A DNA stretch of 64,000 bases from Pseudoscleropodium purum (GCA_963969395.1 OZ017798.1:19336173-19400172); one strand, 5' to 3'. Shown: positions 1-11,840, counted from the stretch's first letter. Made by a program: numbers and translations. Notes: generated by a model not told the origin, from the sequence alone.

Positions 1-3000
1 AATTTCAAATGGTACCAAAAAATAGGGAGTAATTGTTTCATATACTTGAAATGTTCACATATAAAAAAAAAGATACTGCATGCACCACCACATTGCATCA
101 AGTTCTACATTTCTGTATTAAGTGAGTACAATTCTTGAATTCCTCATTCTATTTTTGTAGAAGGTTGAAAATGAATTGGTGTAATAGAATAGGAGAACAC
201 TGATTCGTTGCACTTTAGATGTTTGCGTGCCCCCACAAAATAAAATTCACTACCACATGCAAGAGACAATTCTTTCATCAAGTTCTACATTCATTTTCTG
301 TTGCAATCTATGAGATTTTCATTTCAATCTTTCAAAAGGTCAACATTATATGGGTGCCAAAAAAATTGGAGAGTTCTTGTTTGTTCTACTTTAGACGTTC
401 ATTTGTTTCAGAATATTGGAATGCACTGCCACATGCAGGAAAAGAGGAAATTTGTACATACTGTTGATCCGTACAATTTTCTGTTTAGAATGATGTAAAT
501 GAAATTGAAATTGAAGACATGAAAAATTTGTATGATTTACCTTCCTTGTTTATTAGGTTAGTTTTATTCATGAAATTTTATATTTTTACATTCTTATTTT
601 CTCAAATGTAGTTGGCGCTAGGTTTACTACACAATATGTATATTACTTTCATCAATTTTGCATGTAACAGAATGTAGATGAAAAATGTATGTCTAATTCT
701 TATATGAAAATATTGACATCCTCATATATTACATTTGCAATTGCAATATACATAGACATTGCACTTGAAAGCAATTAAAGAAAACTATTGTATCATAATT
801 TAAAGCGCAAAATCCTTTGCAATGATGAAAGCATTGAAATAAAAAAAATTAATGAAGCAAAAATGTAAGTACAAGCTTCTCTTTTGAATATGTAGAAGAA
901 CACTTTTAGTTTCAAGGAATTCTTGCATGAAACATTATTACTTAATTAATTTCTTCCTCCATAACCTATGGGGACACAATATTAAAGATTCAAAATGTAA
1001 ATTTCTCAAATTGCAAAGACTTTGTTGTTCCTTTCAAAATTCCAAAACTTGAACTAAAATTTCAAATTCTTGGCACTTGCTATGCTTTGCATTTCTCATT
1101 AAAATTGTACTAAAAAACTTTTTTATTATACAAATTGTTGCCCACAAAATTCAATATATCTTTAAATTCTTTGAATAAAAGTGCTCATCCACTACAATTA
1201 AGCTTTGATGACTGAAGATTTAGGGTTCAATGTTTGACATGAATTTAAAAAATATGTTGCAAAATTTATCAAAGTTCAAATATCATAGTTTGAACATCAA
1301 TGCCAATATATGAATAGTTCTTTCTTGATGGAGATCAAAAGGACTAATTCATCAAAATGGAAGGCTTCAGACCATATGTTAAGACATGGTATATAATACA
1401 TGGAATTTAAAAGGTCATATGTGTTTATAGTTATACTTTTGAATGCAATGAAGGCATTCAGGGTATTGGGCACAAAAAAAGTGCTATTCATCATTAGAAT
1501 TTGAAATTATCTAAGTCACTGGGTTTAGGAAAGCAATCATTAATAAGAGCATTGACTAAGTGCCCCATTAAATGCACAACACTCACAGTACAAAATAGGC
1601 ACTCTCACATGTTAACTCACATTTACAAACTTCGCATGATCCATTTGCACCTTGAATTGTTTATTGCAAATACGAAGTTCATATTATAGTGGATTTCGAG
1701 ATCATTACTTGTTGCTACATTCAAAGTTTCTGCATACTCATGGTGGATGTGTAGTCAAATGTAAATTGCAACGTTCTGCAAGTGAATTCCTGTTTAATCA
1801 ATTCAATTTCAAGAGGAAGTCTTTAATAATTTATCTACTAAATTTGTTGCTAGTTTATTTACAATGTATAATACGAGTAACGAATTGAAACAATTTTTAT
1901 CAAAATTGCCTTAGAAACTCTTCAGTTCAGACAGTTTAGGGACTAATAAATTCAACATTACAATCAGCAAGCTTTTTGCCTCACTTGCTATGCTTTGTCC
2001 ATGAAGGTTTCTAAAAATTTCATGGAACATACTGTATATTATTTACAATAAGATGGGTACTTCAAACAAAATCTATAAAAGATGCATGCAATAGAAAATA
2101 CTACACAAGTTCCAGGGCAAATTATAAATTATAAAAATAGGAATGCTACTTTTTTGTTAAATTGACAATGCGTGTGCCCATGATTATGCAATGTTACGCT
2201 AGTGAAGAGATTGTTATACTCATTAATTTGATTGTTGGCCAAATTATTTTGCCAATAATAAGGTCACCAATTAAGAAGACATGTCAAGTGGCTTCTCTTC
2301 ATATCTGCCAATAGAATAATCCAATGTTTTAAGCATTCAGTATATGAATGTATTTACCTTGATATGAAGTCAACTAAGATCCAACTTTTCCGTGAAGTAC
2401 TTTCATTTTCAACTTGATTAAATTATGAAGGATAACCAAAACTTATATATTATGGCATTATTGGTTTTTTTGAGTCTATGTGGTGTACGTAAGCAAATTA
2501 AAATTGGTTTCAAACATTTGAAGCATATTTGTAAAGAAATGAACACTTATTTTACTCATGTTCATGTAGTATTGTAGATGGAGAGCAGTTTCGTTATTGC
2601 AAATTAAATGAAGACCTTCCTTACTGCCCAAATATAAATAAATAGTTCTAAAATTGATTATAATACTAGTGCACTTCTAGCCATTCATGAACTTCTACGA
2701 AACCAATTGCTAAACTAGATAAATAGAATTGCAATAATCCATTTTTGAATATTTTCCATAAATAATAATGGGATCTTTGTCATTGGTTTCAAAAGCAATT
2801 GATTCATTTCGGTTACAATGAGGCTTGTAAACGATCTCTTTGACTTTGTAAGTAACATAGTGAGGTTTAGCCAACGCTCTTCTTTGGCCACTCAAAGATT
2901 GATCCATTGAAGCCCATGAAAGAAATTAAGGGTCCTAAGCGATGGGAAATGAAGAGGGATTTTGTAAGGATAATTATTATGGATTAAGGGTTCATAGTAA

Positions 3001-5500
3001 TAGAAGTACAAGGAATTGTTCTACTATTTACAAATCAAATGCCAGAACATGCAAGGGCTTTGCATCTATATGCTGTTCATACAATGACAACTCAAAGATA
3101 TTGGTCATGTTATAAATTGCTATCATATATTAATACATTAAAATACTGAATTTAAATTTAGTAATTTCATTATTTTAATGAAATTTATATACAATTATTT
3201 TAATGAAATTTATATACAATTATTTTAATGAAATTTATATACAATTATTTTAATGAAATTTATATACAATTATTTTAATGAAATTTATATACAATTATTT
3301 TAATGAAATTTATATACAATTATTTTAATGAAATTTATATACAATTATTTTAATGAAATTTCATTATCTTATTCTGTATTTAAGATGAATATATAGATTT
3401 TATAGATAGGAGCTAGACTTCTTTGTAACACCTGTACTTAAATTTCACTATTTTACTATAAAGAAGGAATCATAATGAATGAGACTTTAGTTGAATTAGA
3501 GATGTAGTTTTTATATTCATTACTAATTTGGTTTATCGTTCGTATTCAATTCATGTTCTGGAATACTATATTCTAAAGTATAAAACTATAATTGACCAAA
3601 TGCTTATGGATTTTATTTTTCTATGAAGTGTAACTTTTGTGTAAAAAATTATTTGAATCACATGCGTAACAAACAAATTGCAAAAGCTACTTGAAATAGT
3701 CCTTTTAGAAACAGTGAGTCTCATTTCTTTGTGAATACTTTGAAAATCTTATGAATACACTTAGTGAGCAATTTCTTGTCAAAATTATAGTACTTATTAT
3801 CAGAAATTGTTTGGAAATCCGTGTATGAATTAAAAAAAGGCTTATCAAACTTAGGAAGTAATCCTTTTTCTCTTGTTTTTTGAAGTTTTCCAGGGGTATT
3901 TACAAACTAAGATTTATTGCATGTGCATAGGATAGAAATGCACAAGTTTTTAACCATGGTCATCTTATGCAAAAAGGGCAAATGAGGTAGTTGCCCCAAA
4001 TTCTCATTCACATTAAATGTACGTATGAAAGGAGATAAAAAAAAATGTGTACAAGAGAAAGAATATGCATGTTGTCAAGTTCTTTCAAAATAATAATGAA
4101 GTTTTAATTATCTTTAATTGAAAAAAAAGAAAAAATGGAATCTTCTTTGGTTAAAGTTATGAAAGTAGCAATTTGCATTCATGCCAAGCAAACACTTGAA
4201 AGGTTCAAGTATATTTAAAGTGTGCATGACTTCTCCATGAGCCAATCAAATAAATGACAGCTTCAAGTACTATACATATATTCAATACTTTTCTATAAAC
4301 AACTTACAAGTCATTATTCACCATATTTGCCGTAAGACAATTAAGAATTTGATGACATTGAACTTGATTCGGAGATAGTGGAGGCTTACGATTTAGGTTA
4401 ATTTTAATTCCTAATTTTGTTCCAAATGAGGTTTGAAGCTGGAAAATAGTTTAATTCATGGATTAACATAAGTTGGGTTGACATGATGAAATCTTAATTC
4501 ATACTACTAGGCATGATCACATTCACGCATTGATTACTTTATTCCACTATTACAAACTATATAAATTATGTAAGCGCCTTAATAATCTACAAAAATAGAG
4601 TATCATTCAATTTTGGTCAAAGACATGGATTATAAATGTTCGCATAAATTACAACTTTGGCACAGTCACAATTGTTCTTTGCTCTCTTACAAATGTTAAG
4701 ACTTGTTGATTTGTTTATTAAGGCATGAATTAAGAGAGAATTTCCTTTTTGAAGTTCTTCAAAAAATAAAATAAAATCTTGAAATGTGGCTATTTCATAC
4801 ACTTTATGTTAGATTCACAAATTTCACAAATGTTGGAAAACTAATTTTAATAAAGACCTTATAGTTGAAGAAGAAGTAGTAACAATGATGGCTTCCAAAT
4901 CCCATTTGTAAGGTGTAATTGAACAAAATTAGGAGGTGACGGATGATTAGCATGGCTACTTCATGTGTGTGTTATATAAAGAGGTTATATCTCAAAATTT
5001 TAAAAGTAATCTTCCAGTCTAATAGGATGAGAATAATTGAAGTCACGACACATCAATTAAAGAGGTGTTTACAAACTATTTTTTGAATGATGACCATTGA
5101 AAGATTGAATTTGTGAAGTATAGGTTCGCATTTACTATAAGCTTTAGTAATCCTTCAAATTTTGCTTTCTAAAGAAAGCAAAGAACTTGCTATGCTTCAT
5201 ACAACTTTAAAACATCGCGCACATCATTGAATCCTAAATCGAAGGCCCTCAATGCCCTTAGTGGCCGTATAGTATATTATGGATACAGTGGAATGACTAT
5301 GATAATAATTCATACATGAAATTACAAATGAAGAGCTCCAAAGCTACATATAGATTATATAGACAAATGTGTAGGGTTTAGGATTAATTGGTGGAGAATG
5401 CGTGGTTTAGTGTTTAGGGTGAACATGAATGAAAAGGGAGGAAAAGCTTTGAGGAAGCGCTTGTTGTTAGCCCTATAACCGGGTGGGCCATGCAAGGACA
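1..5500. other. AT-rich intergenic region without recognisable gene
   Basis: All open frames here are short, biased to Phe/Leu/Ile/Asn/Lys and without recognisable motifs. The composition is uniformly AT-rich with many homopolymer runs. The only clear structure is the 25-bp tandem array near 3.2-3.36 kb. I see no splice-consistent chain of conserved coding segments. Confidence 0.6.
3172..3355 (+). repeat. 25-bp tandem repeat, about 7.4 copies
   Basis: The unit begins ATTTTAATGAAATTTATATA and ends CAATT. Units start at 3172, 3197, 3222, 3247, 3272, 3297, 3322 and 3347. The seven complete units read as identical, which points to recent expansion or homogenisation. The last unit breaks off after ATTTTAATGAAATTT. 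Confidence 0.95.
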
Positions 5501-5511
5501 ATTCAAACGAA

Positions 5512-5580
5512 GTCGGGTATCAACCCGGCTATAATCCGGGTATCAAAGCAGGTATCAATCCGGGTAACTGCTTCGAGATT
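5512..5580. repeat. Short degenerate repeat of CGGGTATCAA
   Basis: The words CGGGTATCAA, CGGGTATCAA and AGGTATCAAT, plus partial CCCGG/CCGGG pieces, recur every 20-25 bp just upstream of the hAT-like MITE. The copies are imperfect. No function can be assigned. Confidence 0.5.
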
Positions 5581-5680
5581 TTCAACGTGCACGTCATTGC
5601 AGTAGGGTTTGGAGCGCCCATCGTCTTTGCGAATCCCGCGCTTCGTATTTGTTTTTGTCTTGACAATTCTTACACTTCTG

Positions 5681-5901
5681 TAGGGTTGACGAATGTCAAC
5701 GTCCACCCCAAAATAGCGTCCATTTTCCAGACGTCCGGACGTCCGGACGCTAGCGGACGCAGCGTCCCGACTGTCGTCGGAAAGCGGACGGGCGGGGCGG
5801 ACAGACGGGGCAGACGGGCAGATAGGCGGACGCTGCGTCCGCCAGGACGCGAATGTCAGCAGACACTACGGACACAACGTCCAGACGTCGTGTCAACCCT
5901 G
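5681..5901 (+). mobile_element. hAT-like non-autonomous element (MITE), copy A
   Basis: The ends TAGGGTTGAC and GTCAACCCTG form a ~10-bp terminal inverted repeat. The flanks CACTTCTG (left) and TACTTCTA (right) match at 6 of 8 positions, consistent with an old 8-bp target-site duplication of the hAT type. The interior is very GC-rich, with many GGACG/CGGACGG words, unlike the surrounding AT-rich DNA. A related copy in the same orientation lies at 19521-19772 with a perfect 8-bp duplication. No transposase is encoded. The open frames in it are products of GC richness. Confidence 0.75.
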
Positions 5902-5929
5902 TACTTCTATATTGCCACCCTCGTGTGTT

Positions 5930-6790
5930 TATGTGTTGGTGTAGTTGAGGCGCGCAACGATTGAAGGTCTCGATTGTCGTTGTGGTTTGTGTCACCTACT
6001 TTTCGAAGGTGGAGCGCCGGCATGGAGGTTCAGTGGCTGGCTCTGGAGTGCGCGAGGTGTTTCAGGTTGGTTCCTTCTCCTTCCGGTGATTGTTCAAATT
6101 GTTATTGTATACTTCTCAGACTTTGTGTTTGTGCTTTAGATCATGCTTGTGTTTAGTGTTTTAGGTTTTGTGTTGAATGGATTTGCAGCTCATTTGTGTT
6201 CTTCTATAGGGTTTCAGAGTTTGGCTTGTCCTCATTCAAAGCTGCAGCTTGAATTCTGTTTCCTTCGTGATGTAGGTACGATAGGAGAACGAGGAGCGAC
6301 TTCCAAGTTTGAGAATTTCGGCCGTGAAGAACTGAACGAAAGGTATGCACGGTAGTTTCTTTTGGGGATTCTATTCTACTTCGTGGAAGATGCTCACGAT
6401 GGCTTCGCATCAGGGTGATCAAGAGTTGTGGAAGTTTTTGTGAGAGCCTTGATGTTGTGCTCATTTCTCTTACTGTAATGTTGCTGGCTCTTAGTGCTCG
6501 TTCGTGTGTGACCTGTGCAGTTCTATAGAGCAAATCTCCAGTGCAAATCCGAACTTTCATTCCAGCTACTTGCCGTCATCCGTTTTTTTTTCCCTTCTGC
6601 AGTATGATCTGCAATGCTTCTCTGTAGTTACAGTGTTGGTGTTGACTTTTTAGATAGAGAAGTAAGCATTCTGATAGAAGTAGTAACCCTAGCCCTAAAC
6701 CTTCAGATGAATATGGACAAACCCTAAAATGAAAGCAATGAAAGAGGAATTTACCAAACCTGAATCCATTCTGAATCCTAGCATTTGTCA
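5930..6790 (+). other. Possible transcribed leader / first exon region
   Basis: This stretch is richer in G and T than its surroundings and carries a short open frame from the ATG at 6022, followed by several plausible GT and AG splice signals. It lies directly upstream of the palindrome-bearing gene block at 6.8-14.2 kb on the same strand, so it could be its promoter and leader. Nothing in the short peptide is recognisable. Only transcript data could decide. Confidence 0.2.
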
Positions 6791-6813
6791 TTTCAGCGCG
6801 GCTCGCGCTGAAA
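6791..6813. repeat. GC palindrome copy 1
   Basis: Imperfect palindrome reading TTCAGCGCGGCTCGCGCTGA with one more base matching on each side. It belongs to the 11-copy family confined to 6.79-13.36 kb. Confidence 0.85.
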
Positions 6814-6921
6814 CGACACATGCTCTACTATTAACTAACGTCGCAGACGTTAGTTTATAAACTTAACTGGAACTCACGAACAATGGTTGCATAGATATGA
6901 CATGCTATATATAAGATGCAC

Positions 6922-6952
6922 GACAGTTCAGCGCGAGTCGTGCTAAACTGTC
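6922..6952. repeat. GC palindrome copy 2
   Basis: Core TCAGCGCGAGTCGTGCTAAA, with arms extended outward by GACAG on the left and CTGTC on the right. This makes a ~31-bp dyad. The T in CGTG breaks the symmetry. Confidence 0.85.
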
Positions 6953-7019
6953 AATCATCGATACTAGGGCATCCTAGAGAATAGAGATTTAGACAGTAGT
7001 AAAAAACTAAACAGTAAGG

Positions 7020-7046
7020 CAGTTTAGCGCGACTCGCGCTAAACTG
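7020..7046. repeat. GC palindrome copy 3
   Basis: Core TTTAGCGCGACTCGCGCTAA with outward arms CAG and CTG. It is one of the most symmetrical copies of the family. Confidence 0.85.
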
Positions 7047-7249
7047 TCAATCATCACCATTCCTACGACATAATATATTCATAAAACTCATTGCATTTCC
7101 TATCAAATTCTCTAGAAATAGAATATGACAAATTCTTAATTGTGCACTAAACGCATTACATTACCAATTCATTTCTCAGGTAGAAGAACAGAAATGATTC
7201 CAAGAAATACATTACTATAGAAGTCCATCTGCATACAAATAGGATACAA

Positions 7250-7270
7250 TTCAGAGCGAGCCGCTCTGAA
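7250..7270. repeat. GC palindrome copy 4
   Basis: Core TCAGAGCGAGCCGCTCTGA. Paired changes in both arms (GAGCG and CGCTC in place of GCGCG and CGCGC) keep the dyad intact. Confidence 0.8.
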
Positions 7271-7352
7271 ACGACATTCTATGATCTTAAAAGCAAAGCA
7301 AAGGAAGTTTCAGAAACCAAATAATAAACAACGATAACGATGTATAAAGCAA

Positions 7353-7372
7353 TTCAGCGCGAGTCGCGCTAA
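7353..7372. repeat. GC palindrome copy 5
   Basis: Reads TTCAGCGCGAGTCGCGCTAA, a single mismatch in the outer arm. Confidence 0.85.
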
Positions 7373-7587
7373 TATGCAATTGGAGAAAATGATGAAAAGT
7401 TATTCTACCGGATGAAATTACTCTCAGTGTCACCAAAAACAAATATGAATCTGACAGTCGCCGCCATAGAAAACAGTGGTTGAATGAGAGACTCAAAAAT
7501 ATGTACGTAAATTCATCCACTATAAAATTTCTATAATATTTACAGAAAGTCTGTAACAGTAAGATCATAATGGAATGCTATAAATGT

Positions 7588-7614
7588 CATTTCAGCGCGA
7601 GTTGCGTTGAAATG
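7588..7614. repeat. GC palindrome copy 6
   Basis: Core TCAGCGCGAGTTGCGTTGA with outward arms CATT and AATG. The right arm carries two C-to-T changes relative to the consensus. It ends 84 bp before the first ATG of the ParB-like reading frame. Confidence 0.85.
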
Positions 7615-7697
7615 CATCATTATTTTCAAGAACTGCAGAGACTTCGGTTTGTGTTTTGCCGGTCTGACTGAAGCCTGGAATTTTCTTACGCTGCAGA

Positions 7698-9140
7698 ATG
7701 GAAAACCAATTGGAGGCGCTCAAGATGTACTTCAAGAGATCCGATTTGCAGTTCTTAGATGATGACAAGACTGCTGAAGACCACTTGATTGAAGGGGAGT
7801 ACTGGGTCTTCAAAGATCCAGAAGAAGTAGAAGCATGGAGTTTATTCATGATCCCTTTCATCAACCAGTTCTGCTTTTCCTACAAATTCAAGAAATCGCA
7901 GTGCTTCCTACAACTCTCTTTCCACGAGAAGATCAAAGACATTGAGGCTGACGCCCACCCAATGATCAAAATCAAGTGCATGACAACGGTACCCGGCAAG
8001 TGAAGAAGGGACCAATACCACTTTGCTATCTACCTCGACTCGGTATTAATTCCCTTCAACTTAAGTCCATTCCTGAGCAGCCTCAAGCCAACTCCATACC
8101 GAGACGAAGTGAAAGAGCTCGAGAAAAAATTGGACAATGATGAGTGGAAGAACGCGAACGAAACTCCGTTGTCCTGGAAAAAGTTGTGTAGCAAAGTCCA
8201 GCTCCTATTCAACGACTTCTACATGCTGAAGGGGAAGATGGAAAAACAGAATGAAATGAACCAACCACGCTCTGTATCAAGGGAGATAATGAACCAAGGC
8301 ATAAGTCAAGGTTCAAAACTGAACGTGGGTCAACAGTCAGGTACCAGCCGGGGGCAGAGGAAAAGTGTACAGAAAACTCCACAGAAAAAAGGCAAGAAGG
8401 ATGCTCCATCTTCATCAGAACGGAAACCGGTCACTCGGGACTTTGAAGTGTCCGAGGTCGTTGAAGGGAGCTATGTGGACGAGATGTCCAATGTTCCTCA
8501 CTCACGGGCAACAGAGAAGAAACCTAACTACGAGCAAGTGAACCAGGTCTATAAGAAATTTTGGACGACCTGTGAGGACGCATACATCTTCAAGGTTGGG
8601 GAGAAGAAAGTGATTGACGTCTCCCAATTGGTAGATCCATCGGCAACTTTCAATATACGCTCCAAGCAGGACAACATTGTCGAAGATATGGTCAATTATC
8701 TGCTCAATATCCCCGACAAAAGCACGAAGCAGACACTTTGCGTTATGCCTGTTGGGCACGACACAATGCCCAAGAACTGGGAGGATATTGAGAATGGCGA
8801 ATTCTATATTATAAACGAACAACACAGTGTTGCAGCTAGCAGATTTATGCTGGACGAGAGAAACAAGGTGAACAAGGAAGAAAGAGAGTACTTCCGCAGG
8901 TGGAACTGCTTCGTTGTTTGGTCAAAGGATGCGGAGACGCTCAGATGTATCTCTGCCTACTACAATCGAACCAATCACTTTGTGGCAGTGCAGCCGTCGT
9001 GGGCGACTAATATTTTAGGAGCTCAATCGGTATGGGAGGCAATGGAAAGACCGAAGAATCCCACTCCAACAAAATCTGTGGGAGCTGTTACCATCAGTCG
9101 GCGGATAGTTGAGAACAAGAAGAACCGCGAAAATTTCCAG
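7698..9140 (+). pseudogene. ParB-like protein, first exon, broken by an in-frame stop
   Basis: The frame opens with ATG at 7698 and runs to a GT donor at 9141 (TTCCAG|GTATGC), interrupted only by TGA at 8001-8003. The frame before and after that stop is continuous and equally protein-like. The N-terminal ~150 residues are unrecognised. A Lys/Ser/Gln-rich linker follows, including a KKGKK patch. From about 8560 there is a compact domain with an FYIINEQHSVAASRF segment (from about 8800), which resembles the DGQHR/NGQHR-type helix-capping motif of ParB/sulfiredoxin-fold nuclease domains. A RRWNCFVVW strand follows. The motif carries Ser where Arg is usual. The assignment is by motif and position only. 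The gene is either a decayed copy or needs readthrough. Confidence 0.5.
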
Positions 9141-9260
9141 GTATGCAGTTTAGCGCGAGTCGCGCTGAAGTGTTCCTCCTTGAGTTGATTATGGTATATT
9201 GCAATCCCTCAATATTTGGATCGAATGCATAATATAACTGATTTTCATGTTATTTTGTAG
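9141..9260 (+). other. Phase-0 intron containing palindrome copy 7
   Basis: Donor CAG|GTATGC and acceptor TATTTTGTAG|GCG join codon 9138-9140 to codon 9261-9263 in the same reading frame. The flanking frames on both sides are long and open, so the 120-bp intron is well supported. Palindrome copy 7 begins 5 bases into the intron. Confidence 0.75.
9146..9170. repeat. GC palindrome copy 7 (intronic)
   Basis: Reads CAGTTTAGCGCGAGTCGCGC followed by TGAAG. It sits immediately after the 5' splice site of the 9141-9260 intron. Confidence 0.85.
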
Positions 9261-10604
9261 GCGTTTGAGAAGGCCATGTACGTAAAATTTTCACTGATCG
9301 AGGTTGTGAAGAGCTTGAAAATTTCCAAGACTAAGGGGAGGGAGGAGAAGTTGAAGCTGACGAACGAGTTGCGGCTGATTACTGCACCTGATGACGTCTA
9401 TAAACTGTGGAGTGAAGTAATCTCTACAGCCGCGCATGGGGAACTAATTAACCCCGACACCGACAAGATGTTTAACGCACAGGCGGACTGGAGCCCCAAG
9501 AATTGTCTGCTTAATCGGAAGTTCTTCAAGCACTTGGGCAATCTCAGCTATGAGGAACTATCCAAGCTTGCGAAACACCTTCTGAATCAAACGGGTGGAA
9601 AGCGCAGGCATTCATATCCTAAGGTGATAGTGAAGGCAATCTCTATAGTGCAGGATGATTGTTACAACACTAAGGAGTGGGTAGAGTGCCGTAAGCGGAA
9701 GAATCTCGTCATCAAGGAGCTTCACGCGATTGATCCCAACCTTGGCCTTCTCAACTCAAGGAATGAGGTGATCAACGAGAATTAGAAGGCGTTTAAGAAG
9801 GAGCGCCTCTTCTCTAGCGCAACAATGGACATCCTCCTTGAGAGACTTGGTGAAGCCTACTTTGGCAAAGCGAAGAGCACGCATGCGAAGCATAAGACAT
9901 GTTTTGAGTTGTTCCAAGACGCATACGATTTTTTTAAATCATTTCTTGACCACAAAGCCAAATTTGAAAGGCCATTTGCAAAGGCATACTATCGGGTATA
10001 TGAGGTGGCCCAAAACCAGTACAAGGACTAGCCGGTGAAGTCCTGGATAGCGGAGACAAGTAATCGTTTATCTCTCGGGGTTATAGACTTCCGGTCGTTG
10101 CCAGGGGTGGAGAAGAAGGAGAGCTCTACGATGGAGAATCCTTTTTTCTTTGAACTTCTATCTTCACTTCAAAAGAGCAAGAAGCCAGCACTTGAAGAAG
10201 TCAAGTCGTGGCTCTTCATATGTGGGGACGAGAAAGAAGAGGCCCAAGTGACGATCTTCGTGGAGTCTAACAAGGATTTGAAGAAATACTTGGTTGACTA
10301 CTCCTTGTATTGCGTAGGGAGAAATGACAGGCTTGGGGATCTTGCGGCCGCAAAGACACCAAAAAAGGTGTTCCTTATATTCTTGCAGCACCCTGAGAAC
10401 ACCAATCAAGTCACTATTCCGTTGGAGTTCAACTGTCCCGAAACAGCTCGCTATATGAAGGCCCGTGCTTATAGTGAGCTAGAGTATAGAATTTATAACA
10501 CGGAACTGCGTATGAAATTCTATCTCTGGCTAGTGAAGGCATTCGCAAGGGCGGGCATGGCAGTCTTCTCTGCCTTCACAGGGGGGAAGTTGACTTGCGC
10601 TTCG
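9261..10604 (+). pseudogene. Second exon: DNA-methyltransferase-like region, two in-frame stops
   Basis: This continues the ParB-like frame after a phase-0 intron. It runs to the donor TCG|GTAGTG at 10605 and is broken by TAG at 9783-9785 and TAG at 10029-10031. The frame is unchanged across both. Near its end (10500-10604) a KFYLWLVKAFARAGMAVFSA stretch leads into FTGGK. This matches the layout of helix, AG/PGD and FxGxG (motif I) at the C-terminus of beta-class N6/N4 DNA methyltransferases. The catalytic DPPW/DPPY motif was not found in a convincing form. ParB plus methylase fusions are known from phages and bacterial mobile elements, so the order fits. Function is inferred and activity is doubtful. 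Confidence 0.4.
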
Positions 10605-10623
10605 GTAGTGAGCACCGCAGCCT

Positions 10624-10647
10624 CAGTTTAGTGCGAGTCGCTCTGAA
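10624..10647. repeat. GC palindrome copy 8 (intronic)
   Basis: Core TTTAGTGCGAGTCGCTCTGA, the most degenerate of the clear copies. It lies 20 bases into the 10605-10787 intron. Confidence 0.75.
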
Positions 10648-10712
10648 TAGCAATTCTTGATTTCATTTATTCTGTGATATGTATCTTTATTTGCTGTGTG
10701 TATGTGCTATGT

Positions 10713-10736
10713 CAGTTCAGCACGGGTCGCGCTGAA
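10713..10736. repeat. GC palindrome copy 9 (intronic)
   Basis: Core TTCAGCACGGGTCGCGCTGA. It is the second copy within the 10605-10787 intron. Confidence 0.8.
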
Positions 10737-10787
10737 ATGCATGTTGCAAAATATGACGGTCAAAACTCCTTTGTTTGTCTTTGACAG

Positions 10788-11840
10788 ATGAGTGGGGTAG
10801 ACGTTTATGTAACGGGTACATCGGAGTTGTTGCAGTGGTGGGAAGATATCTGTACCAAGGCAATGACGTTGGACATTGCAGACTTCTTGGACAGTAGATA
10901 CTCCACCCACTCTGCCGAAGTCCCTTCCTCCTCTAGGAGGAAGCTGAGGTCCGCTCAAAATTCCCCATTGAGTCAGCAAAGGAATAGGCAGACTCATGTC
11001 TCTGATGAAGTCCTATATGATTCCGAGGAGGAGGAGGAAGAAGAAGAAGAAGAGTTTGAAGACGACGGGATTGAGGGACTGGACGAGATGACTACACCAA
11101 CCAGTCGTCCGTCCACAGATATTCCGGGGTCGTCTGCAAGCTCTATGTTGCCTCCTCTCTCTCAAACGCCGCGGACTCCAATTGCATCGGGACGGCCGGA
11201 CAAGAAGAGGAAGCGGGATACGATCACCAATATTGCTAAGCAACTGGTGGAGATCCAGCAGCAGAATGCCATCTCCCTAGCCAACATGTAGAGACAGACC
11301 AAGTTAGTGCAGCAACAGACTGAGCTGGCTCTGGCGCAGATGAGGGCAGACAATGCAAAGGAAAGGCTGGTGAACATAGAAATCCACAAGAGTATTCAGG
11401 CGTGGATGCGAGAGGAGTCGAAGGCAAACAGAGAGCTCTCCCAACAAAATAGGGACATGTTCCAAATACTAATCAAGAAGATCGGTATCGAGCCTGTTAT
11501 GACGCTGCCGCCTGCCTCTGGAGAGCCAATTTTGCAGTTGCAGGGACAACCATCTGGTTCCAATATTAGCAATGCCTCCAGTCCTTCCAATCCGCTCAAG
11601 GATGCTACGCTTCTTCCTGCAGAAGCGTCCACGCCGACACCCCCTCCCCTGTGCGAGGGTGATGTAGCCTACCCGTCTTCTTCAACGAATCCTGAGGCAG
11701 CTAGAGCAGAAGAGAAGCACCTCGAATCCAGAGCAGAAGCGCATGGGGAGACGTCATTGATAGGCCTTGGGCAGAACCTACCCATGGATACTTCCGAGGT
11801 GGCGCTTGGAAGTGATGCCCTGCCCACCGAAGATCCACCA
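10788..11840 (+). pseudogene. Third exon: acidic, NLS-bearing, Gln-rich coiled-coil segment with in-frame TAG
   Basis: Acceptor TTTGACAG precedes ATG at 10788, in phase with the preceding exon. The first ~30 residues would extend the methyltransferase-like fold past motif I (an alternating small/hydrophobic segment ending ELLQWWEDIC). Then follow a Ser/Arg linker, a run of about 10 glutamates near 11025-11055, a Pro/Ser/Thr-rich stretch and a PDKKRKR basic cluster typical of nuclear signals. After that comes a Gln/Ala-rich helix likely to form a coiled coil. TAG at 11289-11291 interrupts that helix, and the same frame resumes and stays helical. A GT at 11841 is a possible donor, but the exact 3' junction is uncertain because the next exon would need a different phase. 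Confidence 0.45.

Noticed and set aside
5587..5995. GC-rich frames on both strands with Arg/Gly/Pro-rich products
   Set aside because: They are translations of the hAT-like MITE interior; the same artefact recurs at 19.43-19.88 kb in the second copy.
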